From Pseudomonadota bacterium (GTDB taxonomy: Bacteria; Pseudomonadota; Gammaproteobacteria; Burkholderiales; Rhodocyclaceae), in NCBI GenBank assembly GCA_018240785.1, contig JAFEFC010000010.1, positions 1-64,000 of the forward strand: DNA of 64,000 bases. The letters run 5' to 3'. Below, one piece after another: positions 21,862-30,874 of the stretch. Position numbers and translations under genes: made by a program. A model generated the notes under the pieces. It worked only from the letters and a program-made list of their open reading frames with translations, was not told where the DNA came from and did no database searches. Positions within the stretch are counted from its first letter, which is position 1; each line of letters opens with the position of its first letter.

Positions 21862-22657
21862 GCGGTAGCGCCGGCGCAGCAGGCATGGCGGCGGGCTCCG
21901 CCGCCGCAGGGGCGCTCTCGCCGGGCGCGTCGGCGGCGTCGGCGCCCTGCGCGGCCAGGCGTGCCGCCGCGACAGGGTCGCCCTGGCGCGCGGCTGCGCG
22001 ATACCAGTGGGCCGCCAGCCGCGCGTCCCGCGGCAGGCCGTATCCCTTGTCATACATGTCCGCCACCAGGAACTGGGCGCCGGGCTCGCCGGCGCGCGCT
22101 GCCGCCAGGTACCACCGTGCGGCCTTCTGGTAGTCGGGCGCAGCGACCGACGTGCCGACGTAATACATGGTTGCCAGCGCGATCTGTGCTTCGACGTGGC
22201 CCTGATCGGCTGCCCGCCGATACCACTCCTCGGCCGTGGTGAGGGACCGCGGTACGCCGTCGCCGTGGTCGTAGAGCTGGGCGAGGACGTACTGCGCCTG
22301 TGGCAGGCCAGCGCCCGCCGCCCGCCGCAGCCAGCCCCAGGCGGCGTCATGTCCGGCGTCCTGCGCCTGAGCTTCGTCGCGATACAGCATCATGGCGTAA
22401 TTGAACTGGGCGAGCCGGTTGCCGGCGCGGGCTGCGCGCTCGAACAGCGCACCCGCCTCTGCCATGCGACCGTCCTCATAGGCGACGACGCCGGCCTGCG
22501 CGACATCGCCCGCAGGTGGCGTCGCGTGGGCGAACGCAGGCAGGGCCAGCAGCGTCGCGCAGGCGGTGGCGACGCACCCGCGGCGCATCGTCGCGACGAG
22601 GCCGTCGGGGCGGCGGCGCAGGAGGGATCTTGTGGCAGCACTCGCGTTCGTCGTCAT
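21851..22657 (-). CDS. Sel1-repeat (TPR-like) periplasmic protein
   Basis: A 268-residue protein with several Sel1-like repeats of about 36 residues (AQFNYAMMLYRDE, AQYVLAQLYDHGDGVPRS, AQIALATMYYVG, AQFLVADMYDKGYGLPRD), a helical scaffold for protein contacts. A hydrophobic stretch (CVATACATLLALPAFAHA) looks like a signal peptide, which fits better if translation starts at the internal ATG ending at 22588. The N-terminus is therefore uncertain. The C-terminus is Ala/Pro-rich. Partner unknown. Confidence 0.8.
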   Translation of the reverse strand: MTTNASAATRSLLRRRPDGLVATMRRGCVATACATLLALPAFAHATPPAGDVAQAGVVAYEDGRMAEAGALFERAARAGNRLAQFNYAMMLYRDEAQAQDAGHDAAWGWLRRAAGAGLPQAQYVLAQLYDHGDGVPRSLTTAEEWYRRAADQGHVEAQIALATMYYVGTSVAAPDYQKAARWYLAAARAGEPGAQFLVADMYDKGYGLPRDARLAAHWYRAAARQGDPVAAARLAAQGADAADAPGESAPAAAEPAAMPAAPALPPTR

Positions 22658-22827
22658 GATGGGTTTAGGTTGGGGCGTGAGCGCGGCAGGCGCGGCGGTT
22701 GCGGGTTGGAGCGCGCCGGCCGGCACGAGTTCATCCCGGCACGGCCTGCTGGGGTAACATGCGCCGAACATGACTGGCGGGCGCCGACGCCACGCCGGCG
22801 CCCACGATGCGCAGGACACGACTCGCG

Positions 22828-23682
22828 ATGACCACGCCGAACCACGTCGCCTCCTTTGCCAGCGGCCCTGATCCGCTGGCGGATGCCACCACCGACCCCG
22901 AGCGCCGTTTTGGCGGCCTCGACCGGCTGTACGGCACGGGTGCCGTGCACAGGCTTGCCGGCGCGCACGCCTGTGTGGTCGGCATCGGCGGCGTCGGCTC
23001 CTGGGTCGCGGAAGCCCTGGCGCGCAGTGGCGTCGGCCGAATCGCGCTGATCGATCTCGATCATGTTGCCGAATCCAACATCAACCGCCAGGTGCAGGCG
23101 CTCGACAGCACGCTGGGACAGGCCAAGGTGCTGGCGATGGCGGCGCGCATGCGCGACATCAATCCGTCCTGTCGCATCGACACGGTCGACGATTTCCTCA
23201 CGCCCGAGAACGCCGCCGGATTGCTCGAGGGCTTCGATGTGGTCGTCGATGCCATCGACAATGTGCGCGCCAAGGTGGCGATTGCCGTGGTGTGCCGTGA
23301 TCGAAGTCTTCCGCTGGTGATGGCGGGCGGCGCCGGCGGCAAGCTCGACCCGGGCCGCATCCGGGTCGATGACCTTGCGCGCACCGAGCAGGATCCGCTG
23401 CTGGCCAAGGTGCGCGCCCGGCTACGCAAGGAACATGGCTTTACCCGTGATCCGAGGCGCAAGTTCGGCATCGAGGCGGTCTATTCGACCGAGCCGCTGC
23501 GCTACCCGGCGCCCGCAGCCTGCGACGTGGGCGAGGCGCCGCAGACCGGTGCCGCGTCGCGCGGGCCGCAGGGCCTGGCCTGCGCAGGCTACGGTTCCAG
23601 CGTGGCGGTGACGGCCAGCGTGGGGCTCTTCGCAGCCGCGAGGGCGATCGAACAATTGCTGCGCGCGCATCGCGCAGCGTGA
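22828..23682 (+). CDS. tcdA: tRNA threonylcarbamoyladenosine dehydratase
   Basis: A 284-residue E1-like enzyme that cyclises t6A37 of tRNA to ct6A using ATP. It has the ATP-binding GIGGVGSWVAEALARSG, the NRQVQAL segment, and the DAIDNVRAK and VMAGGAGGKLDP motifs of the TcdA/CsdL family. Two starts are possible, ATG 22807 and ATG 22828; neither has a strong ribosome site. It is followed after 16 bases by a chelatase gene on the same strand. Confidence 0.93.
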   Translation: MTTPNHVASFASGPDPLADATTDPERRFGGLDRLYGTGAVHRLAGAHACVVGIGGVGSWVAEALARSGVGRIALIDLDHVAESNINRQVQALDSTLGQAKVLAMAARMRDINPSCRIDTVDDFLTPENAAGLLEGFDVVVDAIDNVRAKVAIAVVCRDRSLPLVMAGGAGGKLDPGRIRVDDLARTEQDPLLAKVRARLRKEHGFTRDPRRKFGIEAVYSTEPLRYPAPAACDVGEAPQTGAASRGPQGLACAGYGSSVAVTASVGLFAAARAIEQLLRAHRAA

Positions 23683-23698
23683 ATCCAGGAGGTGCGGG

Positions 23699-24097
23699 GT
23701 GGGTGAGGAAATGACGAGCGCAGGATCGGCAGTGGTGTTGTTCGGACATGGTGCCCGGGATCCCGAGTGGGCGCGGCCGATGGAGCGTATTCGTGCGGCG
23801 CTGGAGCAGCAGGGCGTGCGGGTGGAGCTCGCCTTTCTCGAGTTCATGACGCCGCCGCTGGCCGATGCGATCGGCCGGCTCGTCGCCGGCGGCGCCGATC
23901 GCATCGCAGTGGTGCCGGTCTTTCTGGCGCAGGGCGGGCACCTGAAGCGGGATCTGCCGCTGCTGGTCGAGGAGGCGCGCGGCGCGCATCCTGGCTGTGC
24001 CATCACGCTCGCGCGCGCGGCCGGCGAAGCCGATGGTGTGGTCAGCGCCATGGCGGATTACGCGCGGCATTGCGCGCAGGAGATGCGAGCCGGCTGA
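23699..24097 (+). CDS. Short CbiX-type sirohydrochlorin chelatase
   Basis: A 132-residue single-domain class II chelatase, inserting cobalt or iron into sirohydrochlorin. Metal ligands H17 (FGHGARDP) and H81 (AQGGHLKRDLP) are both present. The length matches the small homodimeric CbiX form rather than the two-domain type. The start chosen is GTG 23699, well placed after AGGAGG; ATG 23711 is the alternative. Whether it serves siroheme or cobalamin cannot be told from the neighbours. Confidence 0.85.
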   Translation: MGEEMTSAGSAVVLFGHGARDPEWARPMERIRAALEQQGVRVELAFLEFMTPPLADAIGRLVAGGADRIAVVPVFLAQGGHLKRDLPLLVEEARGAHPGCAITLARAAGEADGVVSAMADYARHCAQEMRAG

Positions 24098-24145
24098 GTT
24101 CGATCGCCGGGCGACGCACTGCTGTGGAGGGTCGGGGAGATGGCG

Positions 24146-24180
24146 TTGACTCGGTTGTTTATAAGAATATACTTATAAAC
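24146..24180 (+). promoter_or_regulatory. Promoter with operator palindrome for the RND operon
   Basis: TTGACT (24146-24151) and TATACT (24168-24173) are 16 bases apart. A perfect 9-bp inverted repeat, GTTTATAAG / CTTATAAAC (24157-24165 and 24172-24180, 6-base centre), covers the -10 and ends at the base before the ATG. This is a typical repressor site of the winged-helix (ArsR/BigR-like) kind, although the regulator is not in the window. Predicted transcription start falls at about the ATG itself. Confidence 0.75.
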
Positions 24181-25248
24181 ATGAAGAACCTCATCATTCC
24201 CCTTTCTGTGGCTGCGCTGCTTGCTGCCGTAGCAACCGCCGCCCGGGCCGAAGTGCCTGTCGTCCGTATCGAGGCGCAGGCGGTGATGCGTGCGCAGCCT
24301 GCCGAGGCCACGATCGAGGCGGTGAGGCAATCGGTGCTCGCAGCCCAGGTGCCTGGCCGCGTCGTCGAGCTTGCCGTCGACGCGGGCGACGCGGTGCGCA
24401 AGGGCCAGGTGCTGATGCGCATCGACGCCGCGGAAGCGGCGGCGGCGGTCGCGGGCGCCGACGCCGGCGTGGCGCGCGCCGAGGCCGATCTCATCAATGC
24501 GCGCGCCGAATACGAGCGTGCGCGCAGCCTGGTCGAGCGCAAGTTCATCAGCCAGTCTGGGCTCGATCAGGCGCGTACCCGCTACCAGGCGGCGGAGGCG
24601 CAGGTACGCGCGGCACGCGCCAGCCGCGGCCAGGCCGCGACGGTGCAGGGCTATACCGCCATCGTGTCGCCGCTGGACGGCCTCGTTGCGGCGCGGCACA
24701 TCGAGCGTGGCGAGATGGCCCAGCCCGGGCGCATGCTGCTCACCGTGTATGACCCGACGGCGATGCGCGCGCTGGTTGATCTGGCAGAGCAGCGCATTGC
24801 CGAACTCGGCGGCGCGGCAGCCTTGCGTGCGCGCGTGGAACTGCCCGACAGCGGGCGTTCCTTCGATGCGGCAGGGGTGACGGTATTGCCGGCGGCCGAC
24901 CAACGCACGCACACCGTGCGGGTGCGCGTCGACCTGCCGGCGGGCACGCGAGGCGTATTGCCGGGCAGCTTTGCCCGCGTCCAGTTCTACTCGGCAGACC
25001 AGGTGACCCGGGTGCAGCCCGTCATGGTGCCGGCGACGGCGGTGCTGCGGCGTGGAGAACTGACAGCGGTGTATGTGGCCGATGGCAAGGGCGGGTTTGC
25101 GCTGCGCCAGGTCCGCATCGGCCAGCCGGTCGGGCCGCAGGGCGAAGTCGAGGTGCTCGCCGGGCTCGCCGGAGGCGAAACCGTGGCGCTCGATCCGGTG
25201 CAGGCGGGCGTCGCCGCGCAGGCGGCCAGGTCCGCCGCTGCGCGCTGA
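24181..25248 (+). CDS. RND efflux periplasmic adaptor subunit
   Basis: A 355-residue membrane-fusion protein linking an inner-membrane RND pump to an outer-membrane channel. It has a signal peptide (MKNLIIPLSVAALLAAVATA), a split lipoyl domain (VPGRVVELAVDAGDAVRKGQ and later TAIVSPLDGLVAARHIERGE), an alpha-hairpin (about residues 80-150), and beta-barrel regions. The ATG 24181 has no ribosome site and sits directly after the operator palindrome, pointing to a leaderless message. It is first of a three-gene operon; no outer-membrane channel gene is present. Confidence 0.92.
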   Translation: MKNLIIPLSVAALLAAVATAARAEVPVVRIEAQAVMRAQPAEATIEAVRQSVLAAQVPGRVVELAVDAGDAVRKGQVLMRIDAAEAAAAVAGADAGVARAEADLINARAEYERARSLVERKFISQSGLDQARTRYQAAEAQVRAARASRGQAATVQGYTAIVSPLDGLVAARHIERGEMAQPGRMLLTVYDPTAMRALVDLAEQRIAELGGAAALRARVELPDSGRSFDAAGVTVLPAADQRTHTVRVRVDLPAGTRGVLPGSFARVQFYSADQVTRVQPVMVPATAVLRRGELTAVYVADGKGGFALRQVRIGQPVGPQGEVEVLAGLAGGETVALDPVQAGVAAQAARSAAAR

Positions 25249-25263
25249 GCACGGAGCCCGACG

Positions 25264-28200
25264 ATGGCAGACCGACTCGGCATCTCGGGCCGCATCGCGG
25301 CCACCTTCCAGCGCAATGCGCTGACGCCGCTGATCGCGCTGGTGCTGCTGCTGGCCGGCGTGTTCGCGACCCTGATCACGCCCAAGGAAGAAGAGCCCCA
25401 GATCGACGTCACCATGGCCAACGTGCTGGTGCCGTTCCCGGGGGCTTCGGCGCGCGACGTCGACGCCCTGGTGGCGCGGCCGGCCGAGCAGGTGCTGTCG
25501 CGCATGGCCGGTGTCGATCACGTCTACACCGTGTCGCGGCCGGGCATGGCGGTGATCACGGTGCAGTTCAAGGTGGGCGTGCCCAACCAGACGGCGCTGG
25601 TGCGGCTGTACGACACCGTGCATTCGAATTCCGACTGGCTGTCGCCGCAACTGGGCGTGGGCACGCCGTTGATCAAGCCCAAGGGCATCGACGACGTGCC
25701 CATCATCAGCTTCACGCTGTGGACACCGGATCCGGCGCGCGCGGGTTTCGACCTGCAGCAGGTGGCGCGCGCGACGGAGACGGAGCTCAAGCGCATCGCC
25801 GGCACGCGCGACGTCACCACCGTGGGCGGGCCGGGCCATGTCATCCGCGTGCAGATGGACACCGAGCGCATGAACGCGCACGGCGTCACAGCGCAGGATC
25901 TGCGAGCGGCGCTGCAGCTTGCCAACGCATCGCAGCCTGCGGGCAGCCTGGTGGCCGGCAACCGCGACGTGCTGGTGCAGACCGGCACGTACATCGAATC
26001 CGCCGAGGATGTGCGCCGCCTGGTGGTCGGCGTGCAGGATGCCAGGCCTGTTTACCTGCGCGACGTCGCCCAGGTCGAGGACGGCCCCGATCAGCCCACG
26101 CGCTACGTCTGGTTCGGCACCGGTGCGGCTGCGCCCGAGCGGGTGGTGCAGGCCGCCGCCGGGCAGAAACTCTTCCCGGCGGTGACGCTGGCGATCTCGA
26201 AGAAGCCGGGCGCCAATGCGGCGGATGTCGCGCAGGCGGCCCTCGCGCGCATGGACGCGCTGCACGGCAGCCTCATCCCCGAAGGCGTCGAAGTGTCGGT
26301 GACCCGCGACTACGGCAAGACGGCGAACGACAAGGCCAACCAGCTCATCGGCAAGCTCGTGTTCGCCACGGCGGCGGTGGTCGCGCTGGTGTTCTTCGCC
26401 CTGGGGCGGCGCGAGGCGGTGATCGTCGGCATTGCCGTGTCGCTGACGCTGGCCGCGACGCTGTTCGCGTCCTGGGCGTGGGGCTTCACGCTCAACCGGG
26501 TGAGCCTGTTCGCGCTGATCTTCTCCATCGGCATCCTGGTGGACGACGCCATCGTGGTGGTGGAGAACATCCATCGCTGGCACACGCTGGAGCCCGACAC
26601 TCCGCTGTGGAAGCTGATCCCGCGCGCGGTAGACGAAGTGGGCGGCCCGACCATCCTCGCCACCTTCACCGTCATCGCGGCGCTTCTGCCGATGGCCTTC
26701 GTGACCGGTCTGATGGGGCCTTACATGAGCCCCATTCCGATCAATGCCTCGATGGGCATGTTCATCTCGCTGGCGGTGGCTTTCGTCGTCACGCCGTGGC
26801 TGGCGCAGAAGCTGTTGAAATCGGTCGACGCGCATCACCACGAGGGCGAGGACAAGCTCACGCGCCGGCTCGACGGCCTGTTCCGCCGCGTGATGGCGCC
26901 GATGCTCGACGCCCAGACCGGCGGCCGCGCGCGCCTCAGGCTCTGGCTGGCCGTGCTGGCGCTGATCGTCGTCTCGGTGGCGCTGCCGGCGGTGCAGCTC
27001 GTCGTCATGAAGATGCTGCCCTTCGACAACAAGAGCGAGTTCCAGGTGGTGCTCGACATGCCGGTGGGCACGCCGGTCGAGGAGACCTCGCGCGTGCTCA
27101 ACGAGATCGGCGCCCACCTGGCGACCGTGCCCGAGGTCACCGACTGGCAGTCCTACGCCGGCGCCGCGGCGCCGATCAACTTCAACGGCCTGGTGCGCCA
27201 GTACTACCTGCGCAGCAACCCGGAGATGGGCGACATCCAGGTCAACCTCGTCGACAAGAAGGCACGCCACCGCAAGAGCCACGACATCGCCGCATCGGTG
27301 CGCGAGGCCGTGGCCGAGATCGCCCGGCGCAGCGGTGGCAATGCGAAGGTGGTCGAAGTGCCGCCGGGGCCGCCGGTGCTGTCGCCCATCGTCGCCGAGA
27401 TCTACGGCCCCGATTACGACGGGCAGGTCGCCGTGGCGAAGAAGGTGCGCGCGGCGTTCGAAGGCACGGCCGACATCGTCGGCGTCGATGACACGGTGGA
27501 TGAAGCCGCGCCCAAGCTGGTGCTGCGCGTGGATCAGGCCAAGGCGGCACGCATGGGCGTGGCGCAGGCCGACATCGTCGAGGTGGTGCGGCTGGGCCTG
27601 TCGGGCGAGAACGTCACGCCGGCCCACGGTGGCGACAACAAGTACGAGATTCCGGTGCGCATCCAGTTGCCCTCGGTGCGGCAGTCCGACGTGGCCAACC
27701 TGCTGGCGATGAAGGTGCGCGCCCGAGAAGGGCAGAATGCGGGCAGGCTGATCCCGATTTCCGAGCTGGTCCAGGTGAGCGAGACGACGCGCGAGCAGGT
27801 GCTGTACCGCAAGGACCTGCTGCCGGTGGTGTACGTGACCGGCGACATGGGCGGCAAGCTCGATTCGCCCCTTTACGGCATGTTCGACATCCGCAGCAAG
27901 GTGAAGGACATGGCGCTGGCGGGCGCGCCGGGGCTGGGCGGTACGCTGGGCGAGTGGTTCATCCGCCAGCCTGCCGACGCCTATGGCGGCTACCAGTTGA
28001 AGTGGGACGGCGAGTGGCAGATCACCTATGAAACCTTCCGCGACATGGGCGCTGCCTATGCGGTCGGCCTGGTGCTGATCTACCTGCTCGTGGTTGCGCA
28101 GTTCCGCAGCTACCTGGCGCCGCTCATCATCATGGCGCCGATCCCGCTCACCATCATCGGCGTGATGCCCGGCCATGCGCTGCTGGGGGCGCAATTCACC

Positions 28201-28551
28201 GCTACCTCGATGATCGGCATGATCGCGCTGGCCGGCATCATCGTGCGCAACTCCATCCTGCTGGTCGATTTCGTCAACCAGCAGGTGCGAGGCGAGGATG
28301 GGAAGCCGGGCATGGACTTCGGCGAGGCGGTGATCCGCGCGGCAGCGGTGCGCGCCAAGCCGATCGGGCTCACCGGGCTGGCGGCGATGATAGGCGCGTT
28401 GTTCATCCTCGACGACCCCATCTTCAACGGCCTGGCGATCAGCCTGATCTTCGGCATCTTCATCTCGACGCTGCTCACCCTGATCGTGATCCCGGTGCTG
28501 TACTACGCGGCGATGCGCACTCGCCTCGACCGACTCAAGGAGGAAACCTGA
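25264..28551 (+). CDS. RND efflux transporter permease
   Basis: A 1095-residue inner-membrane proton-driven pump with 12 membrane segments and two large periplasmic loops. The TM4 proton-relay pair D427-D428 is in GILVDDAIVVVENIHRWH, as in AcrB; the position of AcrB Lys940 is an Arg in GIIVRNSILLVDF. The sequence resembles the broad AcrB/HAE group more than the metal pumps. It starts 15 bases after the adaptor gene, with GAGC upstream. Likely substrates are hydrophobic toxicants, but this is inference. Confidence 0.92.
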   Translation: MADRLGISGRIAATFQRNALTPLIALVLLLAGVFATLITPKEEEPQIDVTMANVLVPFPGASARDVDALVARPAEQVLSRMAGVDHVYTVSRPGMAVITVQFKVGVPNQTALVRLYDTVHSNSDWLSPQLGVGTPLIKPKGIDDVPIISFTLWTPDPARAGFDLQQVARATETELKRIAGTRDVTTVGGPGHVIRVQMDTERMNAHGVTAQDLRAALQLANASQPAGSLVAGNRDVLVQTGTYIESAEDVRRLVVGVQDARPVYLRDVAQVEDGPDQPTRYVWFGTGAAAPERVVQAAAGQKLFPAVTLAISKKPGANAADVAQAALARMDALHGSLIPEGVEVSVTRDYGKTANDKANQLIGKLVFATAAVVALVFFALGRREAVIVGIAVSLTLAATLFASWAWGFTLNRVSLFALIFSIGILVDDAIVVVENIHRWHTLEPDTPLWKLIPRAVDEVGGPTILATFTVIAALLPMAFVTGLMGPYMSPIPINASMGMFISLAVAFVVTPWLAQKLLKSVDAHHHEGEDKLTRRLDGLFRRVMAPMLDAQTGGRARLRLWLAVLALIVVSVALPAVQLVVMKMLPFDNKSEFQVVLDMPVGTPVEETSRVLNEIGAHLATVPEVTDWQSYAGAAAPINFNGLVRQYYLRSNPEMGDIQVNLVDKKARHRKSHDIAASVREAVAEIARRSGGNAKVVEVPPGPPVLSPIVAEIYGPDYDGQVAVAKKVRAAFEGTADIVGVDDTVDEAAPKLVLRVDQAKAARMGVAQADIVEVVRLGLSGENVTPAHGGDNKYEIPVRIQLPSVRQSDVANLLAMKVRAREGQNAGRLIPISELVQVSETTREQVLYRKDLLPVVYVTGDMGGKLDSPLYGMFDIRSKVKDMALAGAPGLGGTLGEWFIRQPADAYGGYQLKWDGEWQITYETFRDMGAAYAVGLVLIYLLVVAQFRSYLAPLIIMAPIPLTIIGVMPGHALLGAQFTATSMIGMIALAGIIVRNSILLVDFVNQQVRGEDGKPGMDFGEAVIRAAAVRAKPIGLTGLAAMIGALFILDDPIFNGLAISLIFGIFISTLLTLIVIPVLYYAAMRTRLDRLKEET

Positions 28552-28760
28552 TGGCGCTCAACATCAACAAACTCGTACGCATCTTCGCCGGTGCCTTCGT
28601 GCTGATCTCGCTCGCCCTGGGCGTGGAAGGCTCGCCGCTGTTCGTGAACAAGAACTTCCTGTGGTTCACCGTGTTCGTCGGCGCCAACCTGTTCCAGAGC
28701 GGTTTCACCGGGCTGTGTCCGCTGGAAAACATCCTGCGCAAGTGCGGCGTCAGGGATTGA
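28551..28760 (+). CDS. DUF2892 (YgaP-type) small membrane protein
   Basis: A 69-residue protein with two membrane segments (LVRIFAGAFVLISLALGVEG and FTVFVGANLFQSGFTGL) and the conserved end GLCPLENILRKCGV of the DUF2892 family. The ATG overlaps the permease stop by one base (TGATG), so it is coupled to the pump. Such proteins often accompany sulfur-responsive regulators or rhodaneses, which fits an ArsR/BigR-type operator upstream. The role in the pump is unknown. Confidence 0.85.
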   Translation: MALNINKLVRIFAGAFVLISLALGVEGSPLFVNKNFLWFTVFVGANLFQSGFTGLCPLENILRKCGVRD

Positions 28761-28832
28761 GGCAAGTGCGCGAGGAGGGCGCTGCTGCAGGCGGGATACA
28801 ATGCGGCGCCTTCATTCCCGCTTTCGAACAGC

Positions 28833-29141
28833 ATGCACAACAGAACCGGCCATGACGACCGGCGCCTGGACCGCCGCATCCCCATCGGCTGTCCGGCTCT
28901 GATCCAACTCGAAGCAGAAAGCCGCGTGACGGCGAAATGCATGGAAATCGGCGTCGGTGGCATGACCTTGCATGCCGCCTACGTGCCTGCGGCAGGCGAG
29001 GTGCTCGACGTGGCGGTGGCCGGGCCGGAGGGCGCCGTGCAACGCCCGCCCTTGCGGGTGCGCCTGCAGGTCACGCGCTGCAACGCGCTCGGCGGAGGCC
29101 TCTACGAGATCGGCGGGGCTATCGTGCGCGTAGTCGAGTGA
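28833..29141 (+). CDS. PilZ-domain protein with degenerate second motif
   Basis: A 102-residue protein consisting of one PilZ domain, the c-di-GMP receptor fold. The arginine motif is present (RRLDRR, residues 10-15). The second motif, normally D/N-x-S-x-x-G, reads E38-I-G40-V-G-G43, so the acidic/amide and serine positions are altered and nucleotide binding may be weak or lost. It lies alone between the RND operon and the convergent dsbB. Confidence 0.8.
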   Translation: MHNRTGHDDRRLDRRIPIGCPALIQLEAESRVTAKCMEIGVGGMTLHAAYVPAAGEVLDVAVAGPEGAVQRPPLRVRLQVTRCNALGGGLYEIGGAIVRVVE

Positions 29142-29157
29142 CGCGGCAGCCGGCCGC

Positions 29158-29670
29158 TCACGCGCGGCCGCGGCGGAACAGCATCCACAGCGCAAACACC
29201 GTCACCCCGGCAAAGCACAGCAGCGACCAGTTGGCCAGCGACAGGCCGAGAAAGGTCCAGTCGATCGCCGAGCAGTCGCCCGCGCCGCGGAAGATCATCG
29301 GCAACGACTTGTTCAGCGGAAAACTTTCCAGCATGTATTCCAGCCCGGGCCCGCATTCGGGAAACTCCGGCGGGTTGAGCTGCATCCAGCTCTGGCGCGC
29401 GGCGACGCTACCGCCGGCCACCGCAGCGGCACCGATGAACAGGGCATAGATGTGCGCACCTGTCGCGCCGGGGCCGTGCAGCGCGGCGATCAGCGCAATC
29501 AGGGCGACGAGGACGAAGGCGTAGCGCTGCATGATGCACATCGGGCAGGGTTGCAAGCCGACGACATGCTGCAGGAACAGCCCGCCGGCGAGCAGGCCGA
29601 TGCAGACGACGAAGAGCGCGAAGAACAGGACACGGGCGGGCAGGCGCAGGACTTGCTGTAGCAGTGACAT
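29158..29670 (-). CDS. dsbB: Disulfide bond formation protein DsbB
   Basis: A 170-residue four-helix inner-membrane quinone reductase that reoxidises DsbA. All four redox cysteines are present: C42-C45 (QPCPMCIMQRY) in the first periplasmic loop and C106, C133 (PECGPG, GDCSAIDW) in the second. The start chosen is the ATG ending at 29670 (MSLLQQVLRLPARVLFFALF); the frame continues upstream without membrane features. No dsbA is nearby. Confidence 0.93.
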   Translation of the reverse strand: MSLLQQVLRLPARVLFFALFVVCIGLLAGGLFLQHVVGLQPCPMCIMQRYAFVLVALIALIAALHGPGATGAHIYALFIGAAAVAGGSVAARQSWMQLNPPEFPECGPGLEYMLESFPLNKSLPMIFRGAGDCSAIDWTFLGLSLANWSLLCFAGVTVFALWMLFRRGRA

Positions 29671-29856
29671 CGGAGCGGTGATCGGTTCTTGACGGGAAAG
29701 GTGATGGGCGCTGGCTGCAGGCGCCGCCGAAGTGCCATTGTAGGCGATGTTGCGCCGCACCCATGACCGTGTGGCGGAATCTTGATCTGCTCGCGAGCAC
29801 TTGGGTGCTTGATCCGTGGTGTGGCAACAGCGGTGACGGCGGATCGAGTTCCTGCG

Positions 29857-30777
29857 TCAGATGCTTGCCTGCAGCGCCCCTTCGCCGGCCATGGCCACCT
29901 GCAGCATGTCGATGAAGGCGCGGGTCTTGGTCGGCATCAGGCGACGGCCGGGAAACACCGCCCAGGCGGTGTGCGAGGGCAGGCTCCATTGCGGCAGCAC
30001 GCGGCGCAACTCGCCGCGGCGCACACGCGGACTGGCGGCGAATTCCGGCACTGCGGCGATGCCAGCGCCGGCGCGTGCCAGGCGGATGAGCAGTTCCGGC
30101 GAGTTCGCCGTCGCGCGCCCGGGAGGCACGCCTTCCCAGCGCTGTGTGCCGCACTCCAGTACCCAGGGAATGGGCTCGCCGTTGCGTCCGAGCAGGCGCA
30201 GGGCCTGGTGTTCGCCGAGATCTTCGGGTGAGGCCGGCTCGCCGTGTTCGGCAAGATAGGAGGGCGCCGCATACAGGCCGTGCGGAAAGACGGCGATCTT
30301 CCGCGCTGCAAGCAGCGCATCGTCGGGCAGGGCGCCCATGCGCAGCGCGACGTCGAAGTTTTCACCGACCAGGTCGACCCGCCGTGGGGACAGGTCCAGC
30401 TCCAGCGACACCTCGGGGTGCAGTGCGACGAAGGCGGCGAGCATGTCGGTGAGCAACAGGTTGGCCAGATCGCTCGGCATCGACACCCGCAACCGGCCGC
30501 TGGGGCGCGCCTGGCGATGCTCGGCCAGCGCCTGCACTGCGGCCACTTCGGTGGCCACCTGGCGCGCATGCTCGAGCAGATGCTGGCCGAACTCGGTGAG
30601 CGTCAGGCGGCGCGTCGTGCGCAGCATCAGACGTTCGCCCAGGCGCTCCTCCAGCAGCGCGATGCGGCGGGACACCGTCGACTTCGGCAGGCCGAGCCGA
30701 TCGGCGGCGCGGCTGAAGCTGCCCACGTCGGCAACGCGGGCGAAAATCAGCAGGTCGTTGGGATCGAATTGTTCCAT
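29857..30777 (-). CDS. LysR-family transcriptional regulator
   Basis: A 306-residue regulator. The winged helix-turn-helix spans about residues 6-64 (FARVADVGSFSRAADRLGLP, KSTVSRRIALLEERLG, RLMLRTTRRLTLTEFG), followed by the ligand-binding domain. It is divergent from azoR with 97 bases between, which contain direct repeats suitable as its operator. It probably controls azoR in response to an electrophile or quinone; this is inference from position. Confidence 0.92.
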   Translation of the reverse strand: MEQFDPNDLLIFARVADVGSFSRAADRLGLPKSTVSRRIALLEERLGERLMLRTTRRLTLTEFGQHLLEHARQVATEVAAVQALAEHRQARPSGRLRVSMPSDLANLLLTDMLAAFVALHPEVSLELDLSPRRVDLVGENFDVALRMGALPDDALLAARKIAVFPHGLYAAPSYLAEHGEPASPEDLGEHQALRLLGRNGEPIPWVLECGTQRWEGVPPGRATANSPELLIRLARAGAGIAAVPEFAASPRVRRGELRRVLPQWSLPSHTAWAVFPGRRLMPTKTRAFIDMLQVAMAGEGALQASI

Positions 30778-30782
30778 ATTCG

Positions 30783-30814
30783 GGATAATGTAACCCGATT
30801 TGCAGGATTATGTA
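30783..30814. promoter_or_regulatory. Direct repeats in the LysR-azoR control region
   Basis: GGATAATGTA (30783-30792) and GGATTATGTA (30805-30814) are direct repeats 22 bases apart, two helical turns, so both lie on the same DNA face. The first is embedded in CGGG...CCCG. They lie just upstream of the LysR start and are a good candidate binding site. Confidence 0.5.
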
Positions 30815-30874
30815 GAGAACCTGGGAAGATTAAAGTTCATTCCACACCAACCTGATTCACCACAGAGGTCCCTC

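Noticed and set aside
24058-28194. A very long open frame on the minus strand opposite the RND genes
   Set aside because: It is His/Arg-rich without domains and is the antisense of well-recognised pump genes; such frames are common in high-GC DNA.
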